A stretch of 64,000 bases of DNA from JBDHWG01 sp046328525 (GTDB taxonomy: Bacteria; Chloroflexota; Anaerolineae; Epilineales; JAHCIE01). Numbering within the stretch: the stretch's first letter is position 1; each line of letters starts with the position of its first letter. The notes below the pieces were generated by a model. It did no database searches and was not told the DNA's origin. It was given only the letters and a program-made list of their open reading frames with translations. Positions 17,317 to 25,963 of this stretch are shown here, in pieces. The translations under genes and the position numbers were made by a program. Location of the stretch: NCBI GenBank assembly GCA_046328525.1, contig JAXLWK010000008.1:186001-250000 (forward strand), written 5' to 3'.

Positions 17317-19152
17317 ATGAAAGCTATCGTCCTGACCGTTCTCTTCGCAGCCACCCTGCTCCTGTCGAGTTGCAGCCTGTTGGGGGGGTCGTCCCAGCAG
17401 GCGGCGTCTCCGACAGCGGCGCCCACCCAGGCGGCCGTTGCCCAACAGCCGACTGCCTCGCAAGCCGCCGCGACAGCGCCGGCAGCTGCCGGTAAGGCGG
17501 CGCCCACAGCCGTCGCAGCCGGTAAGGCTGCTCCCACGGCTGCGGCAGCTGCGGCAGCGAAGGCGACGGACGCGCCTAAGGCGGCCGCACCGACCGCGGC
17601 GCCGGCCGCCAGTGGCCCCACACCCGCCCCGCAGGCGAAAGCCACCAACACGCCGCGCCTGCGCCCGCTGGACTTCGCGCCTTTCGAACAGGCCCTGGCC
17701 GGCTTCACCCCGGAGCGCGCCGCCAAGGTCGAGATGGTGGTCAAGGACGGCGACATCGCCAAGGTGCAGGCCGCGATGAAGACCGGCGGCCTGACGTCGG
17801 AGGAGCTGACGCTCTATTTCCTGTCGCGCATCAAGCAGTATGACGACACGCTGCGCACCTACGTCGAGCTGAACCCGGATGCCTTGAAGGAGGCCCGCGC
17901 CGCCGATGCCCTGCGCAAGCAGGGCAAGAACGTCGGGCCGATGCTAGGAATTCCGGTCAGTCTGAAAGACAATATCGAGACCAAAGCGCCCCTGCACACC
18001 ACCGGCGGCGCCGAGATCTTGCTGAACAACGCGCCGAAAGCCGATGCGCCGCTGGTCAAGGGGCTTCGCGACGCCGGCGCGGTCATTCTCGGCAAGGCTA
18101 ACCTGTCGGAGCTGGCGGGCGGCATCGCTCTCCTGCCGCCCGGCGCCAGCGCTGTCGGCGGGCAGACCAGGAATCCCTACGGCGATTACTCGGCCGGCGG
18201 CTCAAGCTCCGGAAGCGGCGCCGGCACGGCCGCTTACCTGACGATGGCGAGTGTCGGCTCCGAGACCGCTGGATCCTTGATCGTGCCGGCCACGTGGAAC
18301 GGCGTGGTCGGCATGTATCCGGGCAAGGGTGTTGTGAGCGGCGCCGGCGTCATTCCGCTCATCAAGAACAACGACTCCGCCGGCCCCATCGGCCGCAACG
18401 TCAGAGACGTGGCAACGCTGCTCGGTGTCATTGACACCAAGAACGTGGACTACACCACGGGTCTGGATGCCAAGGCGCTCAACGGGGTGAAAGCTGCTTT
18501 CCTCAAGGCCGATGTCCTGGCGAAACCGACAAGTGACTTCGAAGACACGACCGATAACGCCGCGGTCGCGCAGCTCGTTGAGAAGAGCCTGTCAGGCGCC
18601 GGCGCGACGGTCACGGACATCGCGCTCAAACCCGACGGGATTGGCAGCAAGCTAGATGGCGTACTGATCATCATGATTGCCGGCGGTGTGCGGCACGATA
18701 TGCTGCCCTACCTGACCGCCGCGGGCGCCCCGGTGAAGACCATCGAAGAGTTGGCGGCTTACAACCTGAAGGACCCCAATACCCGCATCCCGTGGGGACA
18801 GGCCATGGTAGACGCTGCTGTGTCGGCCGACCCGGTGAAGGACGCAAAGACGTACCAGGGCATTGTCGCCGATGTCAAGTCCGCGGCCACCACCGCGCTT
18901 GACACCGCGTTCGCCGAGAACAAAGCCGACGTCCTGGTCAGTGTCAGCAACTATCACTCCGGGCTGTACGCCACGGCGAATTACCCCGCGATTACGGTGC
19001 CGCTTGGCAAGCGCGCCAACGGCATGCCGGTCGGCGTGACCCTAATCGGGAAGCCGGGGCAGGAAGCCAAGCTACTCGCCTACGCCTACGCGCTGGAGCA
19101 GGCGACCAAGCTGCGCGTCAATCCCGACCTCTCAAAGGTCACATCCAAGTAG
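17317..19152 (+). CDS. Amidase-signature lipoprotein
   Basis: 611 aa with a lipoprotein signal (FAATLLLSSC), a long low-complexity Ala/Pro/Thr linker (about residues 28-115) and an amidase-signature domain. The Ser-cisSer-Lys triad is visible: Lys217 in VSLKDN, Ser296 in GGSSSGSG and Ser320 in SETAGSL, with the canonical 24-residue gap between the serines. It hydrolyses an amide outside the cell; the substrate is unknown. The linker is built of repeated AAPTAAA-like units and is unusually long. A bidirectional terminator follows. Confidence 0.9.
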   Translation: MKAIVLTVLFAATLLLSSCSLLGGSSQQAASPTAAPTQAAVAQQPTASQAAATAPAAAGKAAPTAVAAGKAAPTAAAAAAAKATDAPKAAAPTAAPAASGPTPAPQAKATNTPRLRPLDFAPFEQALAGFTPERAAKVEMVVKDGDIAKVQAAMKTGGLTSEELTLYFLSRIKQYDDTLRTYVELNPDALKEARAADALRKQGKNVGPMLGIPVSLKDNIETKAPLHTTGGAEILLNNAPKADAPLVKGLRDAGAVILGKANLSELAGGIALLPPGASAVGGQTRNPYGDYSAGGSSSGSGAGTAAYLTMASVGSETAGSLIVPATWNGVVGMYPGKGVVSGAGVIPLIKNNDSAGPIGRNVRDVATLLGVIDTKNVDYTTGLDAKALNGVKAAFLKADVLAKPTSDFEDTTDNAAVAQLVEKSLSGAGATVTDIALKPDGIGSKLDGVLIIMIAGGVRHDMLPYLTAAGAPVKTIEELAAYNLKDPNTRIPWGQAMVDAAVSADPVKDAKTYQGIVADVKSAATTALDTAFAENKADVLVSVSNYHSGLYATANYPAITVPLGKRANGMPVGVTLIGKPGQEAKLLAYAYALEQATKLRVNPDLSKVTSK

Positions 19153-19174
19153 CGCAAGCCTAGCGGCAACAGAG

Positions 19175-19207
19175 AAACAGCGGGACCCACACGAGGTCCC
19201 GCTGTTT
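19175..19207. terminator. Bidirectional terminator between the amidase gene and minE
   Basis: A perfect 13-bp stem (AAACAGCGGGACC with its complement at 19195-19207) and a 7-nt loop. It has T-rich sequence on the plus side (TTTGTC) and on the minus side (TTTCTCTGTT), so it can serve both convergent transcripts. Confidence 0.75.
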
Positions 19208-19226
19208 GTCTGGGCGCGGATGTATG

Positions 19227-19562
19227 CTACTGTCGGGCGGGGCGCGTGGAGCCAGAGCTTTTGCCTGGCCGTGGCTGCGCCGCATTTCGACCGCGCGTAT
19301 CGCCCGCCTCCCGCGCCCGAATGACGGGGATGTCGGCGACGAGCCGCTGGTAGCTCCGCTCGCTGGACAGCGAGATCTTGATGCCGGCGCGGTCAATCTC
19401 GACGTGCTGCGAGATGCTGGAGACGATGTCGTCCTTGAGGGTTTCGAGGAGCGCGGGGCTGATGTTGCTGCGGTCCGTGGTGAGCACGACCTGGAGGCGC
19501 TCTTTGGCGACGGTGCTGCTGCTCGGTTCCGGGGCGCTGAATAGTCTGCGGAAAAAGCCCAT
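19227..19562 (-). CDS. minE: Cell division topological specificity factor MinE
   Basis: 111 aa. MinE stimulates MinD ATPase and drives Min oscillation that confines Z-ring assembly to midcell. Features are the N-terminal amphipathic membrane-binding segment MGFFRRLFSA, the RLQVVLTTDRSNISP strand/helix that contacts MinD, and the topological-specificity domain (LKDDIVSSISQHVEID). The frame is open far upstream, but that is a shadow of minD. The ATG at 19562 lies 2 nt after the minD stop. The C-terminal ~25 residues are basic and low-complexity and extend beyond the usual MinE length. Confidence 0.92.
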   Translation of the reverse strand: MGFFRRLFSAPEPSSSTVAKERLQVVLTTDRSNISPALLETLKDDIVSSISQHVEIDRAGIKISLSSERSYQRLVADIPVIRAREAGDTRGRNAAQPRPGKSSGSTRPARQ

Positions 19563-19564
19563 GC

Positions 19565-20368
19565 CTATCCCCCTTCCACGCGGAACAGGTTCTTCAGCCA
19601 CCCCATGAAGCCGGTCTGCGTCTCCAGCGTCATGAATGGAACGTCTTCGCCCAGCAGCCGCTTGGCGATGTTGCGGTAGGCGGTGCCGGCGGGCGAGTGG
19701 TTGTGCAGCGCGACGGGCGTACCTTTGTTGGTCGAGATGATGATCGCCTCGTCGTCCGGCACGATGCCGATGAGTTCGATCGCCAACACGTCCAGCACGT
19801 CTGTCTGACTGAGCATGTCGCCCCGCTGCACCATCGTCGGCTTGAGGCGGTTGATGATGAGGCGCGGCGGGGCTTTCTCCTCCGCTTCCACCAGGCCGAT
19901 GATGCGGTCGGCGTCGCGCACCGCCGAGACTTCCGGCGTCGTGACGATGACGATGTCGTCGGCGGGGGCGACGGCGTTCTTGAAGCCCTGCTCGATGCCG
20001 GCCGGCGAGTCGATGAGGATGAAGTCGAAGTCCTTGCGCATCTCCTCGACGAGCTGCACCATCTCGGCCGGCGTGACCGCCGACTTGTCCCGCGTCTGGG
20101 CGGCGGGCAGCAGGCACAGCTCCGGCAGCCGCTTGTCGCGGATGAGCGCCTGGCGCAGGCGCGCCCGGCCCTCTACCACGTCCACGATGTCGTAGACGAT
20201 GCGGTTCTCCAGCCCCATCACGACATCAAGGTTGCGCAGGCCGATGTCGGCGTCAATGCAGGCCACGCGCAGCCCACCGAGCGCCAGGGCCACGCCGATG
20301 TTGGCCGTCGTTGTCGTCTTGCCCACGCCCCCTTTACCCGACGTTACAGTAATGGCTCGCGCCCCCAT
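19565..20368 (-). CDS. minD: Septum site-determining ATPase MinD
   Basis: 267 aa. MinD is a ParA-type ATPase that binds the membrane as an ATP dimer and recruits MinC. The deviant Walker A motif SGKGGVGKTTT (residues 10-20) is intact, IDADIGLRNLDVVMG follows, and the C-terminus ends with the amphipathic membrane-targeting helix GFMGWLKNLFRVEGG. The frame is open to 20533, but the ATG at 20368 has an AGGAGAGG site and gives the normal N-terminus. It is second in minC-minD-minE. Confidence 0.97.
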   Translation of the reverse strand: MGARAITVTSGKGGVGKTTTTANIGVALALGGLRVACIDADIGLRNLDVVMGLENRIVYDIVDVVEGRARLRQALIRDKRLPELCLLPAAQTRDKSAVTPAEMVQLVEEMRKDFDFILIDSPAGIEQGFKNAVAPADDIVIVTTPEVSAVRDADRIIGLVEAEEKAPPRLIINRLKPTMVQRGDMLSQTDVLDVLAIELIGIVPDDEAIIISTNKGTPVALHNHSPAGTAYRNIAKRLLGEDVPFMTLETQTGFMGWLKNLFRVEGG

Positions 20369-20379
20369 AAAATCCTCTC

Positions 20380-21048
20380 CTACGGTTCGTCCCAGGCTTC
20401 GACAACGATTTTTCCATCGCGGATGCGCGCGACTTCGGGGAGCGCGTGACGCTTCGGCTCGCCGACGGCGTCGGGCGCGCGGCTGAAGAGGTCGGCGATA
20501 CGGAGCTGCGTCGGCGCTAACTGGAGGGCGCACACCCAGGCGTCCGGATCCCCCGTCGCGCCCGCGTGCACCAGACCGCGCAGACGGCCCCAGACCACCA
20601 CGTCGCCACCCGCCACGACTTCGCCGCCGGGGTTCACGTCGCCGATGATGACGACGTGGCCCATGTGGCGCACCGACTGGCCGGAGCGCACCGTGCGCCG
20701 CACCACCAGGCCGCTACGCGCCTCGCTCTCGCTGCGGGCGGGGGCGGCGAGCCGGGCGCGGGGGGCGCTGGCGGTGAGGCCGAGGGCGCGGGCGGCCGCG
20801 CGGGTCGTGCCGTCGGCCGCGACCAGGCTCCGCAACGTGCCCCCTTGCTGCCCGAACAAGTCGCGCAGCCGCGCAATCTCCGCCGCATCCAGGTTACGCG
20901 CGCCCACGTCGAGGGTGGCTTGAGCGCCGCTAAAGAACTTGGCCGAGGTGGCGATTCGATCCGTGAGAGCGGCGAACTCCGCATTCCACTCCCCGTCACC
21001 CAGTGTTACGACGAGGCCGTCGGCCGTACCCTTGATTGTGACAGTCAC
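20380..21048 (-). CDS. minC: Septum formation inhibitor MinC
   Basis: 222 aa from the GTG at 21048. MinC blocks FtsZ polymerisation where MinD places it. The C-terminal beta-helix is recognisable: VVRRTVRSGQSVRHMGHVVI, GDVNPGGEVVAGGDVVVWG and LRGLVHAGATGDP. An in-frame ATG exists at 21126, but it lies inside the promoter region for this operon (-10 at 21105-21110), upstream of the predicted transcript start. The GTG at 21048, with GGGAG 5 nt upstream and giving VTVTIKGTADG, is therefore preferred. The N-terminal domain is short but present. Confidence 0.92.
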   Translation of the reverse strand: MTVTIKGTADGLVVTLGDGEWNAEFAALTDRIATSAKFFSGAQATLDVGARNLDAAEIARLRDLFGQQGGTLRSLVAADGTTRAAARALGLTASAPRARLAAPARSESEARSGLVVRRTVRSGQSVRHMGHVVIIGDVNPGGEVVAGGDVVVWGRLRGLVHAGATGDPDAWVCALQLAPTQLRIADLFSRAPDAVGEPKRHALPEVARIRDGKIVVEAWDEP

Positions 21049-21104
21049 CACATCTCCCGCGCCCACTACATCTAGTAGGCAACCCGGCCAGAAGGCTCTT
21101 ATGT

Positions 21105-21133
21105 AGTATACCTGTTTATGAGACAAGTGTCAA
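21105..21133 (-). promoter_or_regulatory. Consensus sigma70-type promoter of minCDE
   Basis: On the minus strand: TTGACA (21128-21133), exactly 17 bp, TATACT (21105-21110). It lies between the mrdA stop codon and minC. It predicts a start near 21098 and a leader of about 50 nt, and indicates that minCDE can be expressed independently of the mre genes upstream. Confidence 0.78.
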
Positions 21134-21138
21134 TGGGG

Positions 21139-23292
21139 TTAGTCGCCGGCCTTCTTAGGCACAACCGGCTTTTCGGGCGGCGGCAACTTGAAGATGGCGC
21201 GCAGAATTTCCGCGGCGATGGGCGCGGCCGCCTCTGACCCCTGCATGACCGTGGGCGGCCCCTGCACCGAGGAGCCGTCCACCATGACGAGGAGGGCGAT
21301 CTGGGGGTTCTCGAAGGGCGCGAAGGCCGTGAACCAGGCGTGCGTCGGCCAGTGGCCGTCCTTATCCTTGAGGCACTGCTGCGTGGCGTCGTCCCACAGG
21401 CAGAACTCCGCTGTGCCGGTCTTCGCGCCGATGGTGACTTCCGTCGGCAGGCCGGCGCCGGAGGCGGTGCCCAGCGGCGGCACGGTTGCCTGGCGCATGC
21501 CCTCGCGCACGAGCGCCAGGTTGCTCTCGCTCACCGGCACCTTGCGCAGGACTTCGGGCTGGAACGCTCGGACGACCTGGCCGTCGGCGGTGGCTTCCTG
21601 GTACATCACTTGCGGCTTGTAGAGGGCGCCGCCGTTGGCGACCGCCGCCGTCGCGTTGAGCATCTGGAGCGGCGTCGCGTTGAAGAAGCCCTGGCCGATT
21701 GCCATGTTGTACGTGTCGCCGACGTACCAGACATCGGCATAGTTCAGGCGCTTCCAGCGGTCCCAGGCGTCGCCGTCCTGCGCCATCAGCCCCTTGGCCT
21801 CGCCGGGTAGGTTGATGCCTGTCGGTTGGCCGAACCCGAACGCGCGGGCGTACTTGGCGAAGCGGTCAATGCCGAGGCCGTTGAGCTTCGTCGGCTCGTA
21901 CCCGCCAGTCACCTCGTAGAAGAACACGTCGCACGACTGGGCAATGGCGGAGATGACGTTGACATCGCCGTGCCCCTGGGGCTTCCAGCAGTAGAACGGT
22001 GTGCCTTTGGCGGTCGGGTCGCCCTTGATGGGCAGGTAGATGGTGCCGGGGTCGTGGACGCGCGTGTTGACGTCAATGACGCCCTCTTGAAGCGCCGCCG
22101 CCGCCGGGACAATCTTGAACACGGAGCCGGTGGGGTAGATGGCTTCGTAGGCGCGGTTCATCAGCGGGCGGCTCTTGTCCTCGCTGAGCCGGACGTACTC
22201 TTTGACGTTGTCGGCGTTGATGCCGTCGGAGAACACGTTGTTGTCGTAGCCGGGGATGGAGACCATCGCCAGGATTTCGCCGGTCTGCGGGTTCATGACG
22301 ATCGCCACGCCCCGCGTCGCCCGGATCTGATCCAGGCCCTTTTGCAGCAGCTCCTGCACCTTCTTCTGCAGCTCCAGGTCCAGGGTCAGCACGATGTTGT
22401 GGCCGGCCGTCGGCGGCGTGGCCTCGCCGATAACGCCCACCTCGCGGCCCGCCGCGTCCACCTCGACTGTCTTGCGGCCCTTGCTCCCGCGCAGGGCGCT
22501 CTCGAACGACGCCTCGGCGCCGGCCAGGCCGATCTTGTCGCCCGATTCGTAGTCGCTGCCCGACTTGAAGAACTCGCTGCTCCGCTCGGCCGGGATGTTG
22601 CCCATGAAGCCGAGGATCTGCCCCACGCTGCCGCCGCCGAGATACTGGCGCTCCGGGGTGACGCCGATGGTGACGCCGGGCAGGTTCAGGCGATCCTGCT
22701 CGATGGTCAGCGCCAGGTCGCGCGACACCTGCGACTTGACGCGCACCTGGGTATACGGGGCGCGGCACGCCTCGGCGATGTACTCCTTGACGCCGTGGGT
22801 TACGGTCAGGCCGGGCGGGACATAGGTCGAGGTCGCGCGGCAGACATCGGCGGCCGTGGTCTTGATCCACGCGGCGGTGGGCTGCGCTTCGCCGCCCGCC
22901 TCGCCGCTGGCGTGCAGGTCGAGCATGTGCGCCAGGCGCTCCAGGACGGCGGCCTGCTTCTCTTCGTCGTCGGGAAGGTCGGCGTAAGTGATGTAGACCG
23001 AGAAGCTCGGCTGGTTGCGGACGAGGATTTTGCCGTTGCGGTCGTAGAAGATGCCGCGCTCGGCATCCACCGTGCGGACGCGCAGGCGGTTCACGTCGGC
23101 GCGCTGGCGGTAGACGGCCGAGTCGAACATCTGGAGCTTGAAGAGTTGAGCCAGCAGACCCACGAAGACGATGATGACGATGATGCGCAGCGCCAGCAGG
23201 CGCGGCCCGGCGGGCGGCGGCGGCGGGGGGGGCGGCGGCGGCCGCTGCCCCCAGTGCTGTGTCTTGGGGTCGTCAGGGATAAAGTCGTACAT
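21139..23292 (-). CDS. mrdA: Penicillin-binding protein 2 (elongasome transpeptidase)
   Basis: 717 aa class B penicillin-binding protein. A cytoplasmic tail with ten consecutive prolines (residues 18-27) precedes the single membrane helix (~33-52), the pedestal domain (~60-290) and the transpeptidase domain. Active-site motifs are Ser390-x-x-Lys393 (TGSVFK), SCD at 453-455 and KTGTAEF near the end. It cross-links side-wall peptidoglycan with RodA under MreBCD control. It is the last gene of mreB-mreC-mreD-mrdA and starts 4 nt after mreD. The proline tract is unusual and may bind a partner. Confidence 0.95.
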   Translation of the reverse strand: MYDFIPDDPKTQHWGQRPPPPPPPPPPAGPRLLALRIIVIIVFVGLLAQLFKLQMFDSAVYRQRADVNRLRVRTVDAERGIFYDRNGKILVRNQPSFSVYITYADLPDDEEKQAAVLERLAHMLDLHASGEAGGEAQPTAAWIKTTAADVCRATSTYVPPGLTVTHGVKEYIAEACRAPYTQVRVKSQVSRDLALTIEQDRLNLPGVTIGVTPERQYLGGGSVGQILGFMGNIPAERSSEFFKSGSDYESGDKIGLAGAEASFESALRGSKGRKTVEVDAAGREVGVIGEATPPTAGHNIVLTLDLELQKKVQELLQKGLDQIRATRGVAIVMNPQTGEILAMVSIPGYDNNVFSDGINADNVKEYVRLSEDKSRPLMNRAYEAIYPTGSVFKIVPAAAALQEGVIDVNTRVHDPGTIYLPIKGDPTAKGTPFYCWKPQGHGDVNVISAIAQSCDVFFYEVTGGYEPTKLNGLGIDRFAKYARAFGFGQPTGINLPGEAKGLMAQDGDAWDRWKRLNYADVWYVGDTYNMAIGQGFFNATPLQMLNATAAVANGGALYKPQVMYQEATADGQVVRAFQPEVLRKVPVSESNLALVREGMRQATVPPLGTASGAGLPTEVTIGAKTGTAEFCLWDDATQQCLKDKDGHWPTHAWFTAFAPFENPQIALLVMVDGSSVQGPPTVMQGSEAAAPIAAEILRAIFKLPPPEKPVVPKKAGD

Positions 23293-23296
23293 GCTC

Positions 23297-23827
23297 TCAC
23301 ACGCTCACAGGCGTCGGCGCGGTCCGCCGATGCAGCCACGACAGCGGCGGGAGCAGCAGCAGGAGCAGGGCCACGTTCCAGATCAGCAACGGCACGATGA
23401 CCCCGACCACAGCGCTCCACGAGACTGAGAAACCACCCAGGTTGAGAATTGCCAGGTAGATGGGATGGAAGAGAAGAGTCGTGGCAATCATGGTCGCGGC
23501 GGGCCAGAAGAACCCGGACGTAAACACCGTGCGGTGAACGATGCCGCCGATCAGCGCCGCCAGCAGCAGGCCGACGGTGAACCCGCCGAACGGTCCGGCG
23601 GACAGCAGGTCCAGCAGAACGCCGCCGATGAAGGCCCACAGCAGTCCTTCTTCGACGCCGCGCAGCAGGCTCCACGCCACCACCAGGACGAGCATCAGGT
23701 CCGGGCGCACGGGCAGCCGCGGCAGCCAGGTGACGTGGATGACGGCGGCGGCGACGACGAGGGCAATCAGCAGGTAGACGTTGACCGGCACGGCGAACAG
23801 GCCGCGGCGCTGGCGTCCGTTGAGCAT
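23297..23827 (-). CDS. mreD: Rod shape-determining protein MreD
   Basis: 176 aa, about five membrane helices (LIALVVAAAVIHVTWLP, LMLVLVVAWSLL, GLLWAFIGGVLLDLLSAGPFG and following), consistent in size and topology with MreD, the membrane partner of MreC. The GxLLDLxSxxPxG segment is typical. Its ATG overlaps the mreC stop by one base, and mrdA starts 4 nt after its stop, so it is tightly coupled in the shape operon. Confidence 0.9.
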   Translation of the reverse strand: MLNGRQRRGLFAVPVNVYLLIALVVAAAVIHVTWLPRLPVRPDLMLVLVVAWSLLRGVEEGLLWAFIGGVLLDLLSAGPFGGFTVGLLLAALIGGIVHRTVFTSGFFWPAATMIATTLLFHPIYLAILNLGGFSVSWSAVVGVIVPLLIWNVALLLLLLPPLSWLHRRTAPTPVSV

Positions 23828-24696
23828 TACGGCGCCTCCGGCGGCGTCGGCTCGAACTGCGTCACGACCAGGACGTTCTCCAGCCGATTGAAGTCAACCG
23901 TCGGGCGGATCTCGGCCTCCTGGAACAGCTCGATGTCCTGCTGGCGCACGCTCGTGACCTGGCCGATGGGCTGGCCGCGCGGGAAGACGCCGCCCAGCCC
24001 GGTCGTCAGCACGATGTCGCCGACCTTGATGTCGCCGCCCTGCTCGATGTAGCGCATCAGGAGGCGGCCATCGCCGGTGCCCTGAATGACGCCTGTGACG
24101 CGCGTTCGCATCACCTGGCCGTTCACTGAGCTGGATCGGTCGGTCAGGAGCAGCACCCGCGCCGTCCGCTCGCCCACGTCCACGATGCGCCCCACCAGCC
24201 CCAACGGCGTCACGACCGCCTGCCCCTGCTTCACGCCGTCGCGCTGGCCCAGGTTGATGGTCATGACCGAGAGGTACGGGCTAGGGTCGCGGCTCGTGAC
24301 GCGGCCCGGCACCAGCCCGGCGCTCCCGTGGCTGACGACTTCCGCGCCGCGAAGCTGCAAGGACGGGTTGGTCTGCTTGTAGCCCAGCTCGTCCCGCAGC
24401 CGCCCGTTCTCGTTCGCCAGCTCGGTCAGGCGCACGTTCTCCAGGGACAGACGCTCGACCTCCGCCCGCAGGTCCTCGTTCTCGGTCGCCAGCGATTGGA
24501 AACGGCGCACCCCGTCTACCAGGGACGCGGCGCGCGCGGCGAGGGCGTTGGACGGCTCGCCGATGGGGGAGGAGATGTCGGAGAGGGCGCGCTGAACCGG
24601 CGCCAGGCGGCCGGTTTGGTACAGAACGGCGCCGACAATCGTCAGGGCGATGAGGGTGACGAACAACCAGGATCGCTCAAGGAGACGGCTCATCAT
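23827..24696 (-). CDS. mreC: Rod shape-determining protein MreC
   Basis: 289 aa. One N-terminal membrane helix (LFVTLIALTIVGAVLY), a coiled coil at about 55-95 (ENEDLRAEVERLSLENVRL) and the two beta-barrel domains typical of MreC, including GLVGRIVDVGERTARVLLLT. It is a periplasmic or extracytoplasmic scaffold that activates PBP2/RodA and connects to MreB. It lies 21 nt after mreB. Confidence 0.95.
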   Translation of the reverse strand: MMSRLLERSWLFVTLIALTIVGAVLYQTGRLAPVQRALSDISSPIGEPSNALAARAASLVDGVRRFQSLATENEDLRAEVERLSLENVRLTELANENGRLRDELGYKQTNPSLQLRGAEVVSHGSAGLVPGRVTSRDPSPYLSVMTINLGQRDGVKQGQAVVTPLGLVGRIVDVGERTARVLLLTDRSSSVNGQVMRTRVTGVIQGTGDGRLLMRYIEQGGDIKVGDIVLTTGLGGVFPRGQPIGQVTSVRQQDIELFQEAEIRPTVDFNRLENVLVVTQFEPTPPEAP

Positions 24697-24717
24697 GTAC
24701 GCCAGGCGGATGGGCCT

Positions 24718-25776
24718 TTAGCGCGACAGGTTCGGGCGCTGGGTCGCGGCCAGAACCTTGTGCAGGCCATCCAGGTCTTCGAGAACACTGCCCGCGCCCT
24801 TGGCGACGCAGGCCAGCGGATCGTCGGCGACGTAGACGTGCATCTTCGTCTCTTCGCACAGCCGCTGCGCCAGGCCCTTGAGGAGCGCGCCACCGCCGGC
24901 CAGGGCGATGCCGTGTTCCAGGATGTCGGCGATTGGCTCAGGCGGCGTGTCGTCCAGCGTGTCGCGCACCAGGTCCACGATGGCGCTGACCGGACCGGCC
25001 AGGGCCTCGCGGATCTCGACGGAGCTGACCTCGACCTGCTGCGGCAGGCCGGTGATGAGGTTGCGCCCGCGCAGCACGCGCGTCTCTTCCTTCTCCAGCG
25101 GGTACGCCGAGCCGATGGCGATCTTGACCCACTCGGCCATGCGCTCGCCGATGAACAGGTTGTACTTCTGCCGCGCGTACTGGATGATGGCTTCGTCCAT
25201 CTCGTCGCCGGCGACGCGGATCGAGTTGCTGACGACGATGCCGCCCAGGGCGATCACCGCCACCTCGGTCGTGCCGCCGCCGATGTCCACGATCATGCTG
25301 CCCATCGCCTCGGTGACGGGGAGGCCTGCGCCAATCGCCGCCGCCATCGGCTCCTCGATAAGGTAGGCCTCGCGCGCGCCGGCGGCCAGGGAGGCGTCGT
25401 GGACGGCGCGCTTCTCGACCTCGGTGACGCCGGAGGGAATGCCGACGACGACGCGGGGCTTGGGGATGGGGCGGTACTTCTCGTGCACCTTGTGGATGAA
25501 GTACTCCAGCATCTTCTGGGTGACATCGAAGTCCGAAATCACACCGTCGCGCAGGGGGCGGATGGCGATGATGTTGGCGGGGGTGCGCCCCACCATCTCT
25601 TTCGCCTCGGCGCCGATGGCGAGCACCTTGCGGGTCTTTTTATCAATGGCGACGACGGATGGCTCGTTGATGACGATGCCCTGGCCGCGCACCATGACGA
25701 GGGTGTTTGCCGTTCCCAGGTCAATGCCGATGTCGTGGGAGAAGAGGCCCAGGAAACTGTTGATGAGGCTGACCAC
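24718..25776 (-). CDS. mreB: Rod shape-determining protein MreB
   Basis: 352 aa bacterial actin homologue that positions the elongasome. The nucleotide-binding signatures are clear: DIGIDLGTANTLV (phosphate 1), MIVDIGGGTTEVAVIALGG (phosphate 2) and IALAGGGALLKGLAQRL (adenosine). It starts with GTG at 25776 with AGGAGG about 11 nt upstream. It is the first gene of the shape operon. Upstream lie the rplY terminator and the IS5 element, so its own promoter must lie in roughly 25780-25880. Confidence 0.97.
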   Translation of the reverse strand: MVSLINSFLGLFSHDIGIDLGTANTLVMVRGQGIVINEPSVVAIDKKTRKVLAIGAEAKEMVGRTPANIIAIRPLRDGVISDFDVTQKMLEYFIHKVHEKYRPIPKPRVVVGIPSGVTEVEKRAVHDASLAAGAREAYLIEEPMAAAIGAGLPVTEAMGSMIVDIGGGTTEVAVIALGGIVVSNSIRVAGDEMDEAIIQYARQKYNLFIGERMAEWVKIAIGSAYPLEKEETRVLRGRNLITGLPQQVEVSSVEIREALAGPVSAIVDLVRDTLDDTPPEPIADILEHGIALAGGGALLKGLAQRLCEETKMHVYVADDPLACVAKGAGSVLEDLDGLHKVLAATQRPNLSR

Positions 25777-25881
25777 GGTTTAGCATGCCTCCTGCGCACC
25801 ATGCGGACAGCGCGCGCTGGCGACTCACGATTGCTCTCTAGTGTAAATACGGGTTCGCCCCGCAAACGCTACGCGGCAGGT

Positions 25882-25937
25882 AAAAAACGAGGGCGAAAGG
25901 GCGCAGCCTGCTCTACGACCAGCCTCGCCTTTCGCCC
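25882..25937 (-). terminator. Terminator of rplY, now separated from it by an IS
   Basis: Read on the minus strand: GGGCGAAAGGCG (25926-25937), a loop, CGCCCTTTCGCCC (25891-25903), TCG and then six T (25882-25887). It is the natural end of the rplY transcript, but the 0.9-kb IS5 element now lies between the rplY stop codon and this hairpin. Confidence 0.6.
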
Positions 25938-25963
25938 AGCGCTATTCATGCCCCACTTAGAGC

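Noticed and set aside
21826..23400. Long plus-strand ORF opposite mrdA
   Set aside because: It is antisense to a PBP2 gene with all active-site motifs. Its composition is that of a GC-rich shadow frame.
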